Shown: positions 9,668 through 18,383 of the stretch, in pieces
How the letters are laid out: each line of letters starts with the position of its first letter
Position numbering within the stretch: position 1 is the first letter of the stretch
NCBI GenBank assembly: GCA_963777725.1
Contig: CAVZRR010000024.1
Location: 1 to 64,000, forward strand
Length of the DNA: 64,000 nt
Direction: 5' to 3'
From: RPQJ01 sp963777725
Lineage (GTDB): Bacteria; Pseudomonadota; Gammaproteobacteria; Steroidobacterales; Steroidobacteraceae
Program-made: the position numbers and the translations under genes
Notes under the pieces: model-generated
Databases searched by the model: none
What the model was told of the DNA's origin: nothing
Seen by the model: only the letters and a program-made list of their open reading frames with translations

Positions 9668-10531
9668 ATGCGCGCGTGCCGGAGAGTTGCAGCAATGGCG
9701 ATGGCAGTCTTCCTGCCGGCCGTACTCGGTTTCGCTACGGCCCGCGCCGCCACGCAGGGCCCAGTGCAGCCGCCGTCCCAGCCCGATGTGCGTTCCCATG
9801 CGTTCTACGTCCTCGACGAGTCCGATGCGACGGTGCTCGCGGCCCGACACGAGCACGTTGCGGTGCCGATCGCTTCGATCACTAAGCTGATGACCGCACT
9901 GGTCGTGCTCGAGGCCGGCCAGCCGATGGACGAGATGCTGGCCATCACGGCCGACGACGTGCGCGGCACGCCCGGCAGTCATTCGCGTCTCGCGCCGGGG
10001 GTCCGGCTCAGTCGCGAGGACCTGCTGCGCCTCGCGCTGATGTCTTCCGAGAACCGTGCGACGCATGCGCTGTGCCGCCGCTATCCGGACGGACTGGCCG
10101 CTTGCGTGCGCGCGATGAACGACAAGGCCGCAGCGCTCGGCATGGGCACGGCGCGGTTCGTCGAGCCGACGGGCCTGTCGAGTGGCAACGTCGCCAGTCC
10201 CGAGGATCTCGCCAAGCTCGTGGTCGCGGCGTCCGGAAATCCGCTGGTCCGCGAGTATTCGACTGCCGCCAGCCATACCGTGCTCGTCAACCGACAGCAT
10301 CTCGAGTACCGCAATACCAACCTGCTGGTCGGCAATCCTTCGTGGCAGGTCAGCGTCCAGAAAACCGGCTATATCTCCGAGGCGGGCCGCTGCCTCGTCA
10401 TGCAGGCCGTCATCGATGGACGCCAGGTCGTGATCGTGCTGCTCAATTCCTGGGGCAAGCTCACGCGGATCGCAGACGCCAAGCGCATCCGGACCTGGAT
10501 GGAATCGATGCACCCGGTCGAGGCGATCTAG
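9668..10531 (+). CDS. pbpG: D-alanyl-D-alanine endopeptidase (penicillin-binding protein 7)
   Basis: 287 residues, close to the E. coli PbpG length. It should cut D-Ala-meso-DAP cross-links of peptidoglycan in the periplasm. The signal peptide spans roughly residues 1-27. All three serine-peptidase motifs are present: S70-I-T-K73 (nucleophile and lysine), S127-E-N129 and K232-T-G. The stretches SSENRATHAL, NDKAAALGMGTARFVEPTGLS and RTWMES match PbpG closely. The start is placed at ATG 9668 because the signal peptide begins there. The gene is followed after 26 bases by the convergent aminotransferase-PEPC fusion. Confidence 0.93.
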   Translation: MRACRRVAAMAMAVFLPAVLGFATARAATQGPVQPPSQPDVRSHAFYVLDESDATVLAARHEHVAVPIASITKLMTALVVLEAGQPMDEMLAITADDVRGTPGSHSRLAPGVRLSREDLLRLALMSSENRATHALCRRYPDGLAACVRAMNDKAAALGMGTARFVEPTGLSSGNVASPEDLAKLVVAASGNPLVREYSTAASHTVLVNRQHLEYRNTNLLVGNPSWQVSVQKTGYISEAGRCLVMQAVIDGRQVVIVLLNSWGKLTRIADAKRIRTWMESMHPVEAI

Positions 10532-10557
10532 CCGCGCCGTCGCTGGCGCGCGACTGG

Positions 10558-13500
10558 CTACGCCCCCCGGCTGCCCCGCAGCCGCTCGAGTGCAATGAGA
10601 CGCTGGATCGCGTCGAGCGTGCACTCGTCCTTGTGCAGTTCGCGCAGCCGCGACCACTCGCGCCGCAGTTCCTGCGCCAGCGCGTCGGGCAGCGCCCGCA
10701 GCCAGCCCTCGATCCGCAGGTCCACGAACTCGCGCTTCTCCTCGATCGTCAGTTCGCGCGCGAGGATCAGTCGGGGCGCGTCCTCGGCGTCTACCATCGA
10801 CTGCAGCACGGGCCAGCGGTCGCCGGGCCGTTCGGCGCACAACGCGGCGAACGCAACGCTCGACGTCTCGCGGATCAACTCTTCCTCGCGCGTCGTCTGG
10901 CTCTCGTGTTCCTTGGTCTCGTCCCAGCTCTCCGAGTCCTCGGCCATGTAGCGCAGGTACTGCATCGCGAACAGGCAGGTCGGCGCGACCAGGTCGGCCC
11001 GTGCCCGCGCATCGACCCACAACGCCGCAGCCGCGCGCAGGCAGCGGCGCGCCGTCGTCTCGGCGAGCTTGCGGCCGAAGACCAGCGCGGCGGCCTCCTT
11101 GACGAAATGGGGCAACTCGCTCGCGATGATCTCGCGGTAGCCGGGCACGTGCCGCTCGAGCAGCACCGCGGCGCGCCGGTCGAGGACGGCGATGTCGCTG
11201 GTGACGGCGGGCAGGCCGAGCGTCGTGCTGGCGAGGTTGTAGACGATGGCCCGGGGCAGCGTGACGCCCTCCGGCCACGCGTCGCGCAGGTCGCGATCGT
11301 CGGGCAACGCCGTGCCGCCGCCCCACTCTTCGGGGTAGCTCGGGATCGAACGGCCGTAGCTTGCGGAGCCCGTGGCCCGGATGCGCACTCGCGTCTGCGG
11401 CACGAGGCTGCCGAACGGCGCGAGCAGCGGTGCGACGCGGAGCAGCAACTCGGTGTGGGCGCGTACACCGGCCTCGAGCAGACGCGCGAGCGCCTCACGA
11501 TCGGCGGTGGGCAGTGCATGGGCACGATCCGCGGCTTCGGTGCAGGTTGCGACCGCGGCGCGAAAGGCCGCCGCGAGCCGGATCGTCTCGTCCGGCGCAT
11601 CGGCACGAATGCCCTGTACCGTGACACCGTCCGCGCGCGCGAACTGCCGGATCACCCCAGGATGGCCGGGATCGAATCCGCCGCGGAATCCGGCGCGACC
11701 GGCGCCGATCAGGAACGTCACCGACGGCGCGGGCTCACCGATGCGTGTCGCGTGCACGGCCAGCCGGCGCTGTGCTTCGTCGCGGCCCGCAATGGCCAGC
11801 GCATAGGCCGCGTCGGTCGCAATCTTGCCGCTCTGCAGCGCGGTGTCCGACATCGCGACGAACACTCGCAATTCGGCTTCGCGACGATCGAACGAAGTGC
11901 ACAGCGTGTCGGGCGTCGGCAGGTCCTCGATGCCGCGGCCGCGTTCGAGCGCGACGTAGAATTTCTCGAGCAGGTCCGGCAGGTGCGCGAGCGCGCCGAC
12001 GTTTTCGCAGAGCGGCACGAGGCGCACGCGGACGATCCGCTGCCACAGCTTCTCGCGCCGATCCGCGGGCACGCGCGCGCCAAGGAATGCATCGACGCGG
12101 TCGGGCGGGCCATCGAACAGCTCGCGGGCGGCCTGCAGGTACAGCGTGCCGATCTTGATGACCGCGCCGATCTCGGCGCTCGAGTTCACTTGCGGCACGG
12201 TGATCTCGTGGATCGCGTTGCGCTGCGGAGTGAACCCGATCCGTTCGCAGGCGAGGTGGAACAGCACGTTCGTGCGCGCGACGGAGGCGAGGATCTTCGA
12301 GATTTTCTCCTCGTCCGGCTCGAGGAACGGATTGGGCACCCGCACGAGCAGGTGGCGGTCCTCGCCCGGCACGACGCCATGGCGCAGCAGTGCGAGCGCG
12401 ATCTTTTCCGGCACGTCGAGCCAGTCGGGACTGATCTGGCGTCCCTCGAGATCGACCAGCACTTCGCTGCAGGGTCCGAGCAGGTCCGCGATCGATTCCT
12501 CGTACTCGAGGCGCGCGTCCATCAGCGGGTTCCACTCGAGATGGGTCAGCGCGAGGCGCGCGCGGTCGCCTGCGTCGGCCGGCGCCGCCTCGAGCGCGCG
12601 CTCGACCTGCGCGGCGCGATGCGACGTCGAGTCCGGATGCTTGGTCCCGGTCAGGCGCAGCGATTCGCGCCGCGGGTTCGCGAGGAAACGCTGCCGCGCC
12701 GCGGCGAAGCCCTGCGCATCGAGACCGTCGAGCGCGTCGTAGCCGCCTGCCGTGCAGGTGCTTTCCCAGACGGCAGCATTCGGCGAAGCGGGCTGCGGCG
12801 GCACGGCTGCTGCCGCGCCGAGCCGTCCTTGCGTCTCGATCCGCGCGCGGACGCGATCCATGAACACGGCCAGTTCCTTGACGTCCTTCGAGCCGTACGA
12901 CAGTCGCTGCCAGGTGCCATAGCGAGCCGCAGCATCGCGGCCACCGGCAAACGCCGCGAACGGAATGCCGCCGACGCCGCCGGAGAGCAGCAGCTCGAAT
13001 GCGTCCACCGAGTCCTTGACGACGGCGCGCTCGTGCACGCCGTTGCGCAGTCGGTCGAACGGCTCGCCGACCAGTCCGGGAAAGGCGAGCGGCGAGTAGA
13101 ACGTGCCGCCGAAATCCGTGCGTTCGACGCCGAGCGGCGCGAGCTCGTCCGCGGCGCGCAGCATGAAGTCACGGCGCTCGCGCATGTAGGGGGAGGGGCG
13201 GCGCAATGCGGCGAGCGGACTCTGCAGCGCAGCGAGCGCCCAGTCCTGCGCGAGCGTCGACGGTGTCGCGACGAGCCACGCGGAGAGGTTGGCGAGCACT
13301 TCGCGGGCGCGCACGCCGTTGGCGCGGATCTGGTCGGAGATCACGAGCCAGCAGGCGCGGGCACCGGTCGACGCGCCGAACATGTCCATCTTCGACAGGC
13401 CGGACAGCGAGACGACCCAGTTGCGCCACTCGGGGTTGGCGAAGGCCGGGTTGACGAACCAGCCGACGTAGTCGAGCCGCTGGTAGACCGAGTCGTAGAG

Positions 13501-14160
13501 CACGTAGCAACGGTGCTTGACCGCGACGCGGACGAGCTCCTCGACGAGCGCGCGCGGGTAGACGCGTCCGGTCGGGTTGTGCGGATTGTTGATGATGACC
13601 GACGAGATGCCGCCGCGGCCGAGCAGCCGGTCGAGCTCGTGCGGATCCGGCAGGAACTCGGGCGCAGTGGTGGGGAGCTCGACCACCTGCTTGCCGGCGC
13701 GCTCGATGAACCAGTCGTATTCCCAGCTCGGGCGCGGCACCACCACGCCGGATCCGTCGGCGCCGAGCACCTCGAGCACGATCGCGAGTCCGGCGCGCGT
13801 GCCCGGCGTGAACAGCACCTCGTCCGGCTGGAAGCGGACCTCGGAGTCGGGGTAGTCGAGCAGCCCGTCGCGGTTGAAGAACTCGGCGACCTCGCTGCGC
13901 ACGTCCATCCGTCCAACCGCGGGCCCGTAGCTGTGCACGGTGTTGCGGGTGATGCGCTGCGCGGCCCGCACCACTTCCGGGTGCGGCGCGAAGTCGGCGT
14001 TCTTGTAGTCGCCCTGCGTCAGGTCGAGCGCGCCTTCCTGCTGGACGCGGCGCGCGAACAGGCGGACGAACGGCTCGGGCGTGGACAGTGCGCGAACCGA
14101 CAGTTCGCTGGCCGAAGGATGGCCGTGCAGCGATGGCTGCGGTGTCGGCGGATTCTTCAA
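10558..14160 (-). CDS. Fusion of PLP aminotransferase (class I/II) with archaeal-type PEP carboxylase
   Basis: 1200 residues in one uninterrupted frame. Residues ~25-450 form a fold-type I aminotransferase: NNPHNPTG (191-198), Asp223 in YDSVY, the PLP lysine K257 in SLSGLSK, Arg268 in TGAR, and a C-terminal RLSYG. From ~470 the protein resembles archaeal-type PEP carboxylase (PEPcase_2): TKHPD (His508; archaeal TQHPD), VDLEGRQI, RVPNPF, LVPLCEN, VFVAMSDTALQSG, LIGAGRAGFRGG and LPRAIVYNLASTTLGLP. About 180 helical residues follow the core. The obvious hypothesis is PEP plus bicarbonate to oxaloacetate, then transamination to aspartate in one polypeptide. The family assignments rest on motif similarity; coupling of the two reactions is inference. 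No operon partner is evident. Confidence 0.85.
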   Translation of the reverse strand: MKNPPTPQPSLHGHPSASELSVRALSTPEPFVRLFARRVQQEGALDLTQGDYKNADFAPHPEVVRAAQRITRNTVHSYGPAVGRMDVRSEVAEFFNRDGLLDYPDSEVRFQPDEVLFTPGTRAGLAIVLEVLGADGSGVVVPRPSWEYDWFIERAGKQVVELPTTAPEFLPDPHELDRLLGRGGISSVIINNPHNPTGRVYPRALVEELVRVAVKHRCYVLYDSVYQRLDYVGWFVNPAFANPEWRNWVVSLSGLSKMDMFGASTGARACWLVISDQIRANGVRAREVLANLSAWLVATPSTLAQDWALAALQSPLAALRRPSPYMRERRDFMLRAADELAPLGVERTDFGGTFYSPLAFPGLVGEPFDRLRNGVHERAVVKDSVDAFELLLSGGVGGIPFAAFAGGRDAAARYGTWQRLSYGSKDVKELAVFMDRVRARIETQGRLGAAAAVPPQPASPNAAVWESTCTAGGYDALDGLDAQGFAAARQRFLANPRRESLRLTGTKHPDSTSHRAAQVERALEAAPADAGDRARLALTHLEWNPLMDARLEYEESIADLLGPCSEVLVDLEGRQISPDWLDVPEKIALALLRHGVVPGEDRHLLVRVPNPFLEPDEEKISKILASVARTNVLFHLACERIGFTPQRNAIHEITVPQVNSSAEIGAVIKIGTLYLQAARELFDGPPDRVDAFLGARVPADRREKLWQRIVRVRLVPLCENVGALAHLPDLLEKFYVALERGRGIEDLPTPDTLCTSFDRREAELRVFVAMSDTALQSGKIATDAAYALAIAGRDEAQRRLAVHATRIGEPAPSVTFLIGAGRAGFRGGFDPGHPGVIRQFARADGVTVQGIRADAPDETIRLAAAFRAAVATCTEAADRAHALPTADREALARLLEAGVRAHTELLLRVAPLLAPFGSLVPQTRVRIRATGSASYGRSIPSYPEEWGGGTALPDDRDLRDAWPEGVTLPRAIVYNLASTTLGLPAVTSDIAVLDRRAAVLLERHVPGYREIIASELPHFVKEAAALVFGRKLAETTARRCLRAAAALWVDARARADLVAPTCLFAMQYLRYMAEDSESWDETKEHESQTTREEELIRETSSVAFAALCAERPGDRWPVLQSMVDAEDAPRLILARELTIEEKREFVDLRIEGWLRALPDALAQELRREWSRLRELHKDECTLDAIQRLIALERLRGSRGA

Positions 14161-14349
14161 CGGGTGACCTCGCTGGTCGTTGACCGGCGCTTCCGGGGGT
14201 GCAACAGGATCCCCGCGAATATACCGCGGGGATGCTGCGCTGCGTCAATCCGGGTACGCCACACGGACCGGCTGCCGCTGCGTCGCCGACGCCTTGATCG
14301 ACCGGGCGAACGCGTAACGAGTACCGTTCGTATCCGTCGCTCGACTCGC

Positions 14350-14472
14350 TCAGGCGATCAGCTGCAGGTTGCTCGCCGCGTTGAACAGTGCGCCGCAGAC
14401 CATGACTGTCACCGCTGCAAGGGACGCCAACACCGTTCGCTCGAAGCTGACTTTCGTGTCTCGCCTTTTCAT
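14350..14472 (-). CDS. 40-residue single-pass membrane peptide
   Basis: A short gene encoding MKRRDTKVSFERTVLASLAA and a further 20 residues. It has a positively charged N-terminus and one hydrophobic helix (about residues 14-34). The start is convincing: an almost ideal ribosome-binding site (GGGAGGA) lies seven bases upstream of the ATG at 14472. The longer in-frame reading upstream looks non-coding. It lies between the aminotransferase-PEPC gene (same strand, downstream) and the divergent YbiI-like gene. Function is unknown; the shape fits a regulatory or stress membrane peptide. Confidence 0.6.
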   Translation of the reverse strand: MKRRDTKVSFERTVLASLAAVTVMVCGALFNAASNLQLIA

Positions 14473-14608
14473 CGTCGTTCCTCCCGCTGATTTGCCGCTG
14501 TGCCGGGCCTTTGCCCGTGTGATGTATCGTACGGAGCGGGCGTAACGGTCCGATGTCGGTGCAGTGAATTCTTGTATCGTCATGTAACAGGCTTCGGGAG
14601 CAGGTTCG

Positions 14609-14875
14609 ATGGCGACGGGTTGGGCCCGCGACGGGGCGGTGCAACAGCAGATCGACGACAGCGTCGCTGAGGCGATCGAGCGCGCCCGTGCCCAGCTGCC
14701 GAGCGGGCCGGGCCTGACGCACTGCGAGGAGTGTGGCGAACCGATTCCGGAGGCACGACGGCAGGCCGTGCCGGGCGTGCGCCTGTGCATCGCCTGCCAG
14801 TCCGAGGCGGACCGGCACGTCCAGGCGGCCAGTGCCTACAATCGGCGCGGCAGCAAGGACAGTCAGCTCCGCTGA
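14609..14875 (+). CDS. ybiI: DksA/TraR-type C4 zinc-finger protein, YbiI-like
   Basis: 88 residues, the same size as E. coli YbiI. The N-terminus MATGWARDGAVQQQID and the C-terminus YNRRGSKDSQLR are nearly those of YbiI. The four zinc cysteines form CEECG...CIACQ. These small DksA relatives carry the zinc finger but lack the long coiled coil, so they may act on RNA polymerase or elsewhere; the role is poorly defined. A GGGAGCAGG precedes the start. The TIR-TPR gene follows 51 bases later on the same strand. Confidence 0.9.
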   Translation: MATGWARDGAVQQQIDDSVAEAIERARAQLPSGPGLTHCEECGEPIPEARRQAVPGVRLCIACQSEADRHVQAASAYNRRGSKDSQLR

Positions 14876-14926
14876 CGTTGCGCCTACAATGGCCCGCGGA
14901 TTGCGCCTCAGGAGGCAGGGAGAGAA

Positions 14927-17200
14927 TTGGCCGACATTTTTCTTTCCTATGCGCGCCCGGATCGCGAAAAGATCGCGTCCCTGGCGGCTGCCCTGGTGCA
15001 GGCCGGCTGGTCGGTCTGGTGGGACCGACACATCGACGGTGGGGCGGCCTTTGCCAAGGCGATCGAGGCCGAGCTCAACGCGTCGCGGGTCGTGATCGTT
15101 GCGTGGTCGCAGGCGTCGCTGCAGTCCGACTGGGTCAAGGACGAGGCCGCGACGGCGCGCGACCAGGGCAAGCTGGTGCCGGTTTCCGTCGACGGTGCCG
15201 TCGCGCCGCTCGGGTTCAAGCAGTATCACGTGATCGACCTGTCGACCTGGAACGGCGACTCGTCGGCACCGGCTTTCGCCGATCTGATGCGCACGCTCGA
15301 AACCCGGATGCAAGGCGGCACGCCATCGCAGCCGCGCGAAGCCTCGCCCGCGCAGGTCGCCGAGACCGGACGTGGCAAGCCATTGAGAACCCGCGGTCTC
15401 GTGTTCGGAGCCCTTGCGCTCGCGGTACTGGCAGGCGTCACCGCATACGTCATGCGAGGCGAGCACTCTGGCGCCAACGCGCCGGCGACGACCGCGACTG
15501 GGTCGGCCGGCGCGGGCGCCCAGACTGGCGTCCGCGACAAGTCGATCGCGGTCCTGCCATTCGCAAATCGCAGCGCGCGTGCTGACGACGCCTACTTCGC
15601 CGAGGGCGTGCACGACGACCTGCTCGGGCAGCTGTCCAAGATGAAGGACGTGCGTGTCATTTCACGAACCTCGGTGATGCGATATGCGGGCACCGACAAG
15701 CCGATACCCGAGATCGCGTCGGAACTCGGCGTCGGCGCGATCCTCGAGGGTGGCGTGCAGCGCGCGGGTGACCGCGTGCGCATCAACGTCCAGCTGATCG
15801 ACGGTCGTACCGATGCCCACCTGTGGGCCGAGACGTTCGATCGCGAGCTGACGGTGGAGAACCTGTTCGACATCCAGTCGGAGATCACGCGAGCGATCGC
15901 AGCAGCGCTGAAATCGGTGCTGTCGGCCGGGGAGGGACCACTCGCCGAGGAGGTTCCGACCCAGGACACTGCGGCGTACAACGCGTACCTGCTCGGAAAC
16001 ACGCTGAATCGCTACGAGACGCGCGACCCGAACGAGATCGTCCGCGCGACCCAGGCCTATGCCGAAGCGGTGCGGATCGACCCAGCGTTCGCGGCCGCGT
16101 ACGCCCGCAAGGCGGTTGCGCACCTGACGCTGACCTGGTGGGGGGTCGATCCGGCCGAGAACACCCGGCTCGCTGAGGAGGCGCTCGCGCGTGCCCGGGC
16201 GCTGGCGCCGGAATCGATCGAAACGCTGATCGCGGAGGGCTATCACCGCTACTGGGTGCAGCAGGATTTTGCGGGCGCTCACGCGGCGCTGCGGAAGATT
16301 CTAGAGCAGTCGCCGCAGAATTCGCGTCTCTGGAGCCTGCAGGGTGCCGTCGCAAGGCGGGCAGGTGACATGCCGGGCTCGATGGCCGCATTCGAGCGAG
16401 CCGCAGCCATCGATCCGCAGGATGCCGATGCGCCGGCCAACCTCGCCGTCAACTATGCGTACCAGGGGCAGCTGCGGGAAGCGCAGCAGTGGCTGTCCCG
16501 TGCCGCGGCGCTGTCGCCCGACTCGGGCTACAACATGATCGTCGAAGGCATCGTGCTGAACCTCGCGGCGGACGTCGATGCAACATGGCGGCGATATGAA
16601 CAGCTGCGTGCGACGTCGGGAGCGGTACCCGGCCTGGTCGACGGGCAGTTTTCGGGCCTCGCCCGCGGGCTGCGCGACCCCGTCCGCCTCGCGACCCTCG
16701 AGAGTCGCCTCGCGAAGGTGCAGTCCCCCGGGGAGCTGGTCCAGCTGTTCGTCGATCTCAATCGTGCGGAGGCACTGCGCAAGCTCGGGCGGCAGGTCGA
16801 CGCCGAGAAACTCGCACGCGACCTCAAGGCGCGGCTCGCGGTCGTCAAGGCCGCCGCGTCCGCCCGTGACGACGTCCAGGTGCTGGCGATCGCGGTCGAC
16901 GCGTTTCTCGGCAATCAGGCTGCGGCACGCGAGGCTGCGGACGCGTTGACGACGCACCCGTCGCAGGACCACTTGTGGATCATCGAGGACGCGCCGCTGC
17001 TGATGGTCGCCTACGCCGAGCTGGGTGATCCGGACGCCGCGTTCGATCTTGCCGAGCAGGCGATGGACAAGTTCAGCCCGGCTCACTTCGCGAGCGTCGC
17101 GGCCGACACGGCGTTCGACGATTTCCGCGAACAGCCACGCTACCGCGCGCTCAGCGTCCGCTACGAAGCGTGGAAAGCCGCGCAGGCACCTGCTGGCTAG
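14927..17200 (+). CDS. TIR domain - transmembrane - TolB-like - TPR protein
   Basis: 757 residues, TTG start preceded by a strong AGGAGG. Residues 1-125 are a bacterial TIR (TIR_2) domain: ADIFLSYARPD, GWSVWWDRHID, VVIVAWSQASLQSDWVKDEA with the conserved glutamate E73 expected in NAD-cleaving TIRs, then KLVPVSVDG. A single transmembrane helix is at ~157-176. The rest is a TolB-like domain (KSIAVLPFANRSARADDAYF, from ~205) and about ten TPR-like helices. Topology puts TIR in the cytoplasm and TPRs in the periplasm, so it looks like a sensor that could trigger a TIR output; activity is not shown. A split TIR/TPR pair occurs at 35.6-37.7 kb. Confidence 0.87.
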   Translation: MADIFLSYARPDREKIASLAAALVQAGWSVWWDRHIDGGAAFAKAIEAELNASRVVIVAWSQASLQSDWVKDEAATARDQGKLVPVSVDGAVAPLGFKQYHVIDLSTWNGDSSAPAFADLMRTLETRMQGGTPSQPREASPAQVAETGRGKPLRTRGLVFGALALAVLAGVTAYVMRGEHSGANAPATTATGSAGAGAQTGVRDKSIAVLPFANRSARADDAYFAEGVHDDLLGQLSKMKDVRVISRTSVMRYAGTDKPIPEIASELGVGAILEGGVQRAGDRVRINVQLIDGRTDAHLWAETFDRELTVENLFDIQSEITRAIAAALKSVLSAGEGPLAEEVPTQDTAAYNAYLLGNTLNRYETRDPNEIVRATQAYAEAVRIDPAFAAAYARKAVAHLTLTWWGVDPAENTRLAEEALARARALAPESIETLIAEGYHRYWVQQDFAGAHAALRKILEQSPQNSRLWSLQGAVARRAGDMPGSMAAFERAAAIDPQDADAPANLAVNYAYQGQLREAQQWLSRAAALSPDSGYNMIVEGIVLNLAADVDATWRRYEQLRATSGAVPGLVDGQFSGLARGLRDPVRLATLESRLAKVQSPGELVQLFVDLNRAEALRKLGRQVDAEKLARDLKARLAVVKAAASARDDVQVLAIAVDAFLGNQAAAREAADALTTHPSQDHLWIIEDAPLLMVAYAELGDPDAAFDLAEQAMDKFSPAHFASVAADTAFDDFREQPRYRALSVRYEAWKAAQAPAG

Positions 17201-17359
17201 CGCGGTCGCCGGACCCACACTGCGTTCCGACCACCGGGACAAATGTCCTGCGCCCTTCGCCCGCAGATTGAGGCGGTCGACTCACGCGGCGCCTGCGCAT
17301 TGCACGAAGAATGCGGGCACGGTCGAAACCGTGCCACCAGTCAAACCGGAGAAACGCAG

Positions 17360-18331
17360 ATGCAAACCGCAGAAAAGTTCGCCGACTTCGCGCCGCAGCA
17401 GGATGCCGCCGACCACGCGCGCTACGCGCGGGCCCTGAAGGCCTCGAAGCGCGCCCACTGGGACATCGACGCGGACGTGTTCCGCGGGCGCAATTTTGAT
17501 TTCTCGCACAAGTTCCTGCCGGACGGCCTGTCGCGCGTGGGCGAGCTCGAGTTCCTGACGGAGGCCGAGGCCCGGCTGATGAGCCAGGTGCAGGGTCGCA
17601 GCTACGCCTGCATCTTCGGTCTCGTCGAGCGCTACATCGGCGCCAAGGTGCTGGAGCTTTCCGGCCAGCACTGGCTCGGCGACCAGGTAGCACTCGAGGC
17701 GCTGGTGCGTTTCAGCGACGAAGAGCTCAAGCACCAGGAGCTGTTCCGTCGCATCGAGGACATGATCGATGCGCAGATGCCGCCCGGCTACCGCACGATG
17801 GCCGACCCCAACGAAGTTGCGCGCGCCGTGCTGAGCAAGAGCACCTGGTCGGTGTTGGCGCTGACCTGCCACATCGAGCTGTTCACGCAGAGCCACTACC
17901 AGCAGAGCATCGAGCCCGACGCGGACCTGTCGCCACTGTTCAAGGACGTGTTCATGTACCACTGGCGCGAAGAGTGCCAGCACGCGATTCTCGACGAGAT
18001 CGAGTGGAAGCGCGAGCATGCGCGGCTCACGCTGCGGCAGAAGGAGCAGGCCGTCGACGACCTGATCGACCTGGTTGGCGCGGTCGACGGGATTCTGCAG
18101 GCGCAGTCGACGGCCGATGCTGCGTACTTCCTCGGCCTGTGCGACCGGCCGTTTGCGGCCGAACAGCAGGCGCGCGTTCGCGACCTTGTGCTGAAAGCCT
18201 ATCGCTGGCAGTACATCGTCACGGGCGTGCTGCACCCGCACTTCCAGCGCGTGCTGACCAGCATGACGACGCCGGAGCAGATGGGGCGCATCGGCAAGGC
18301 CCTCGATCCCATCATGGCCGCCTTTGCTTGA
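17360..18331 (+). CDS. Ferritin-like diiron protein, function unknown
   Basis: 323 residues, ATG chosen at 17360 with GGAGAAA ten bases upstream. The sequence fits a four-helix diiron carboxylate protein: glutamate in FGLVERYIGAK, E-x-x-H in FSDEELKHQELF, glutamate in ALTCHIELFTQ, and a second E-x-x-H in HWREECQHAILDEIEW. This ligand set is that of ferritin-like oxidases and oxygenases. No signal peptide is seen, so it is cytoplasmic. The substrate cannot be told. It follows the TIR-TPR gene by 159 bases and ends in front of a strong hairpin shared with the convergent FAD oxidase. Confidence 0.7.
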   Translation: MQTAEKFADFAPQQDAADHARYARALKASKRAHWDIDADVFRGRNFDFSHKFLPDGLSRVGELEFLTEAEARLMSQVQGRSYACIFGLVERYIGAKVLELSGQHWLGDQVALEALVRFSDEELKHQELFRRIEDMIDAQMPPGYRTMADPNEVARAVLSKSTWSVLALTCHIELFTQSHYQQSIEPDADLSPLFKDVFMYHWREECQHAILDEIEWKREHARLTLRQKEQAVDDLIDLVGAVDGILQAQSTADAAYFLGLCDRPFAAEQQARVRDLVLKAYRWQYIVTGVLHPHFQRVLTSMTTPEQMGRIGKALDPIMAAFA

Positions 18332-18339
18332 GCCGGGAC

Positions 18340-18365
18340 GGCCAGGCCCCGCAAGGGGCCTGGCC
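18340..18365. terminator. Perfect 11-bp GC hairpin between convergent genes
   Basis: GGCCAGGCCCC, a GCAA loop, then GGGGCCTGGCC form a perfect stem nine bases after the diiron stop codon and 19 bases before the FAD oxidase stop codon. There is no T tract, so it may act as a two-way barrier or mRNA end stabiliser rather than a classical intrinsic terminator. Confidence 0.6.
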
Positions 18366-18383
18366 CTGGCTACAAGCGGGTCT

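Noticed and set aside
10072..14490. Very long plus-strand open frame (1472 codons) antisense to the aminotransferase-PEPC gene
   Set aside because: The translation is rich in Arg, His, Gln and Ala with no domain, the usual antisense shadow of a GC-rich gene. The minus strand has clear enzyme motifs throughout.
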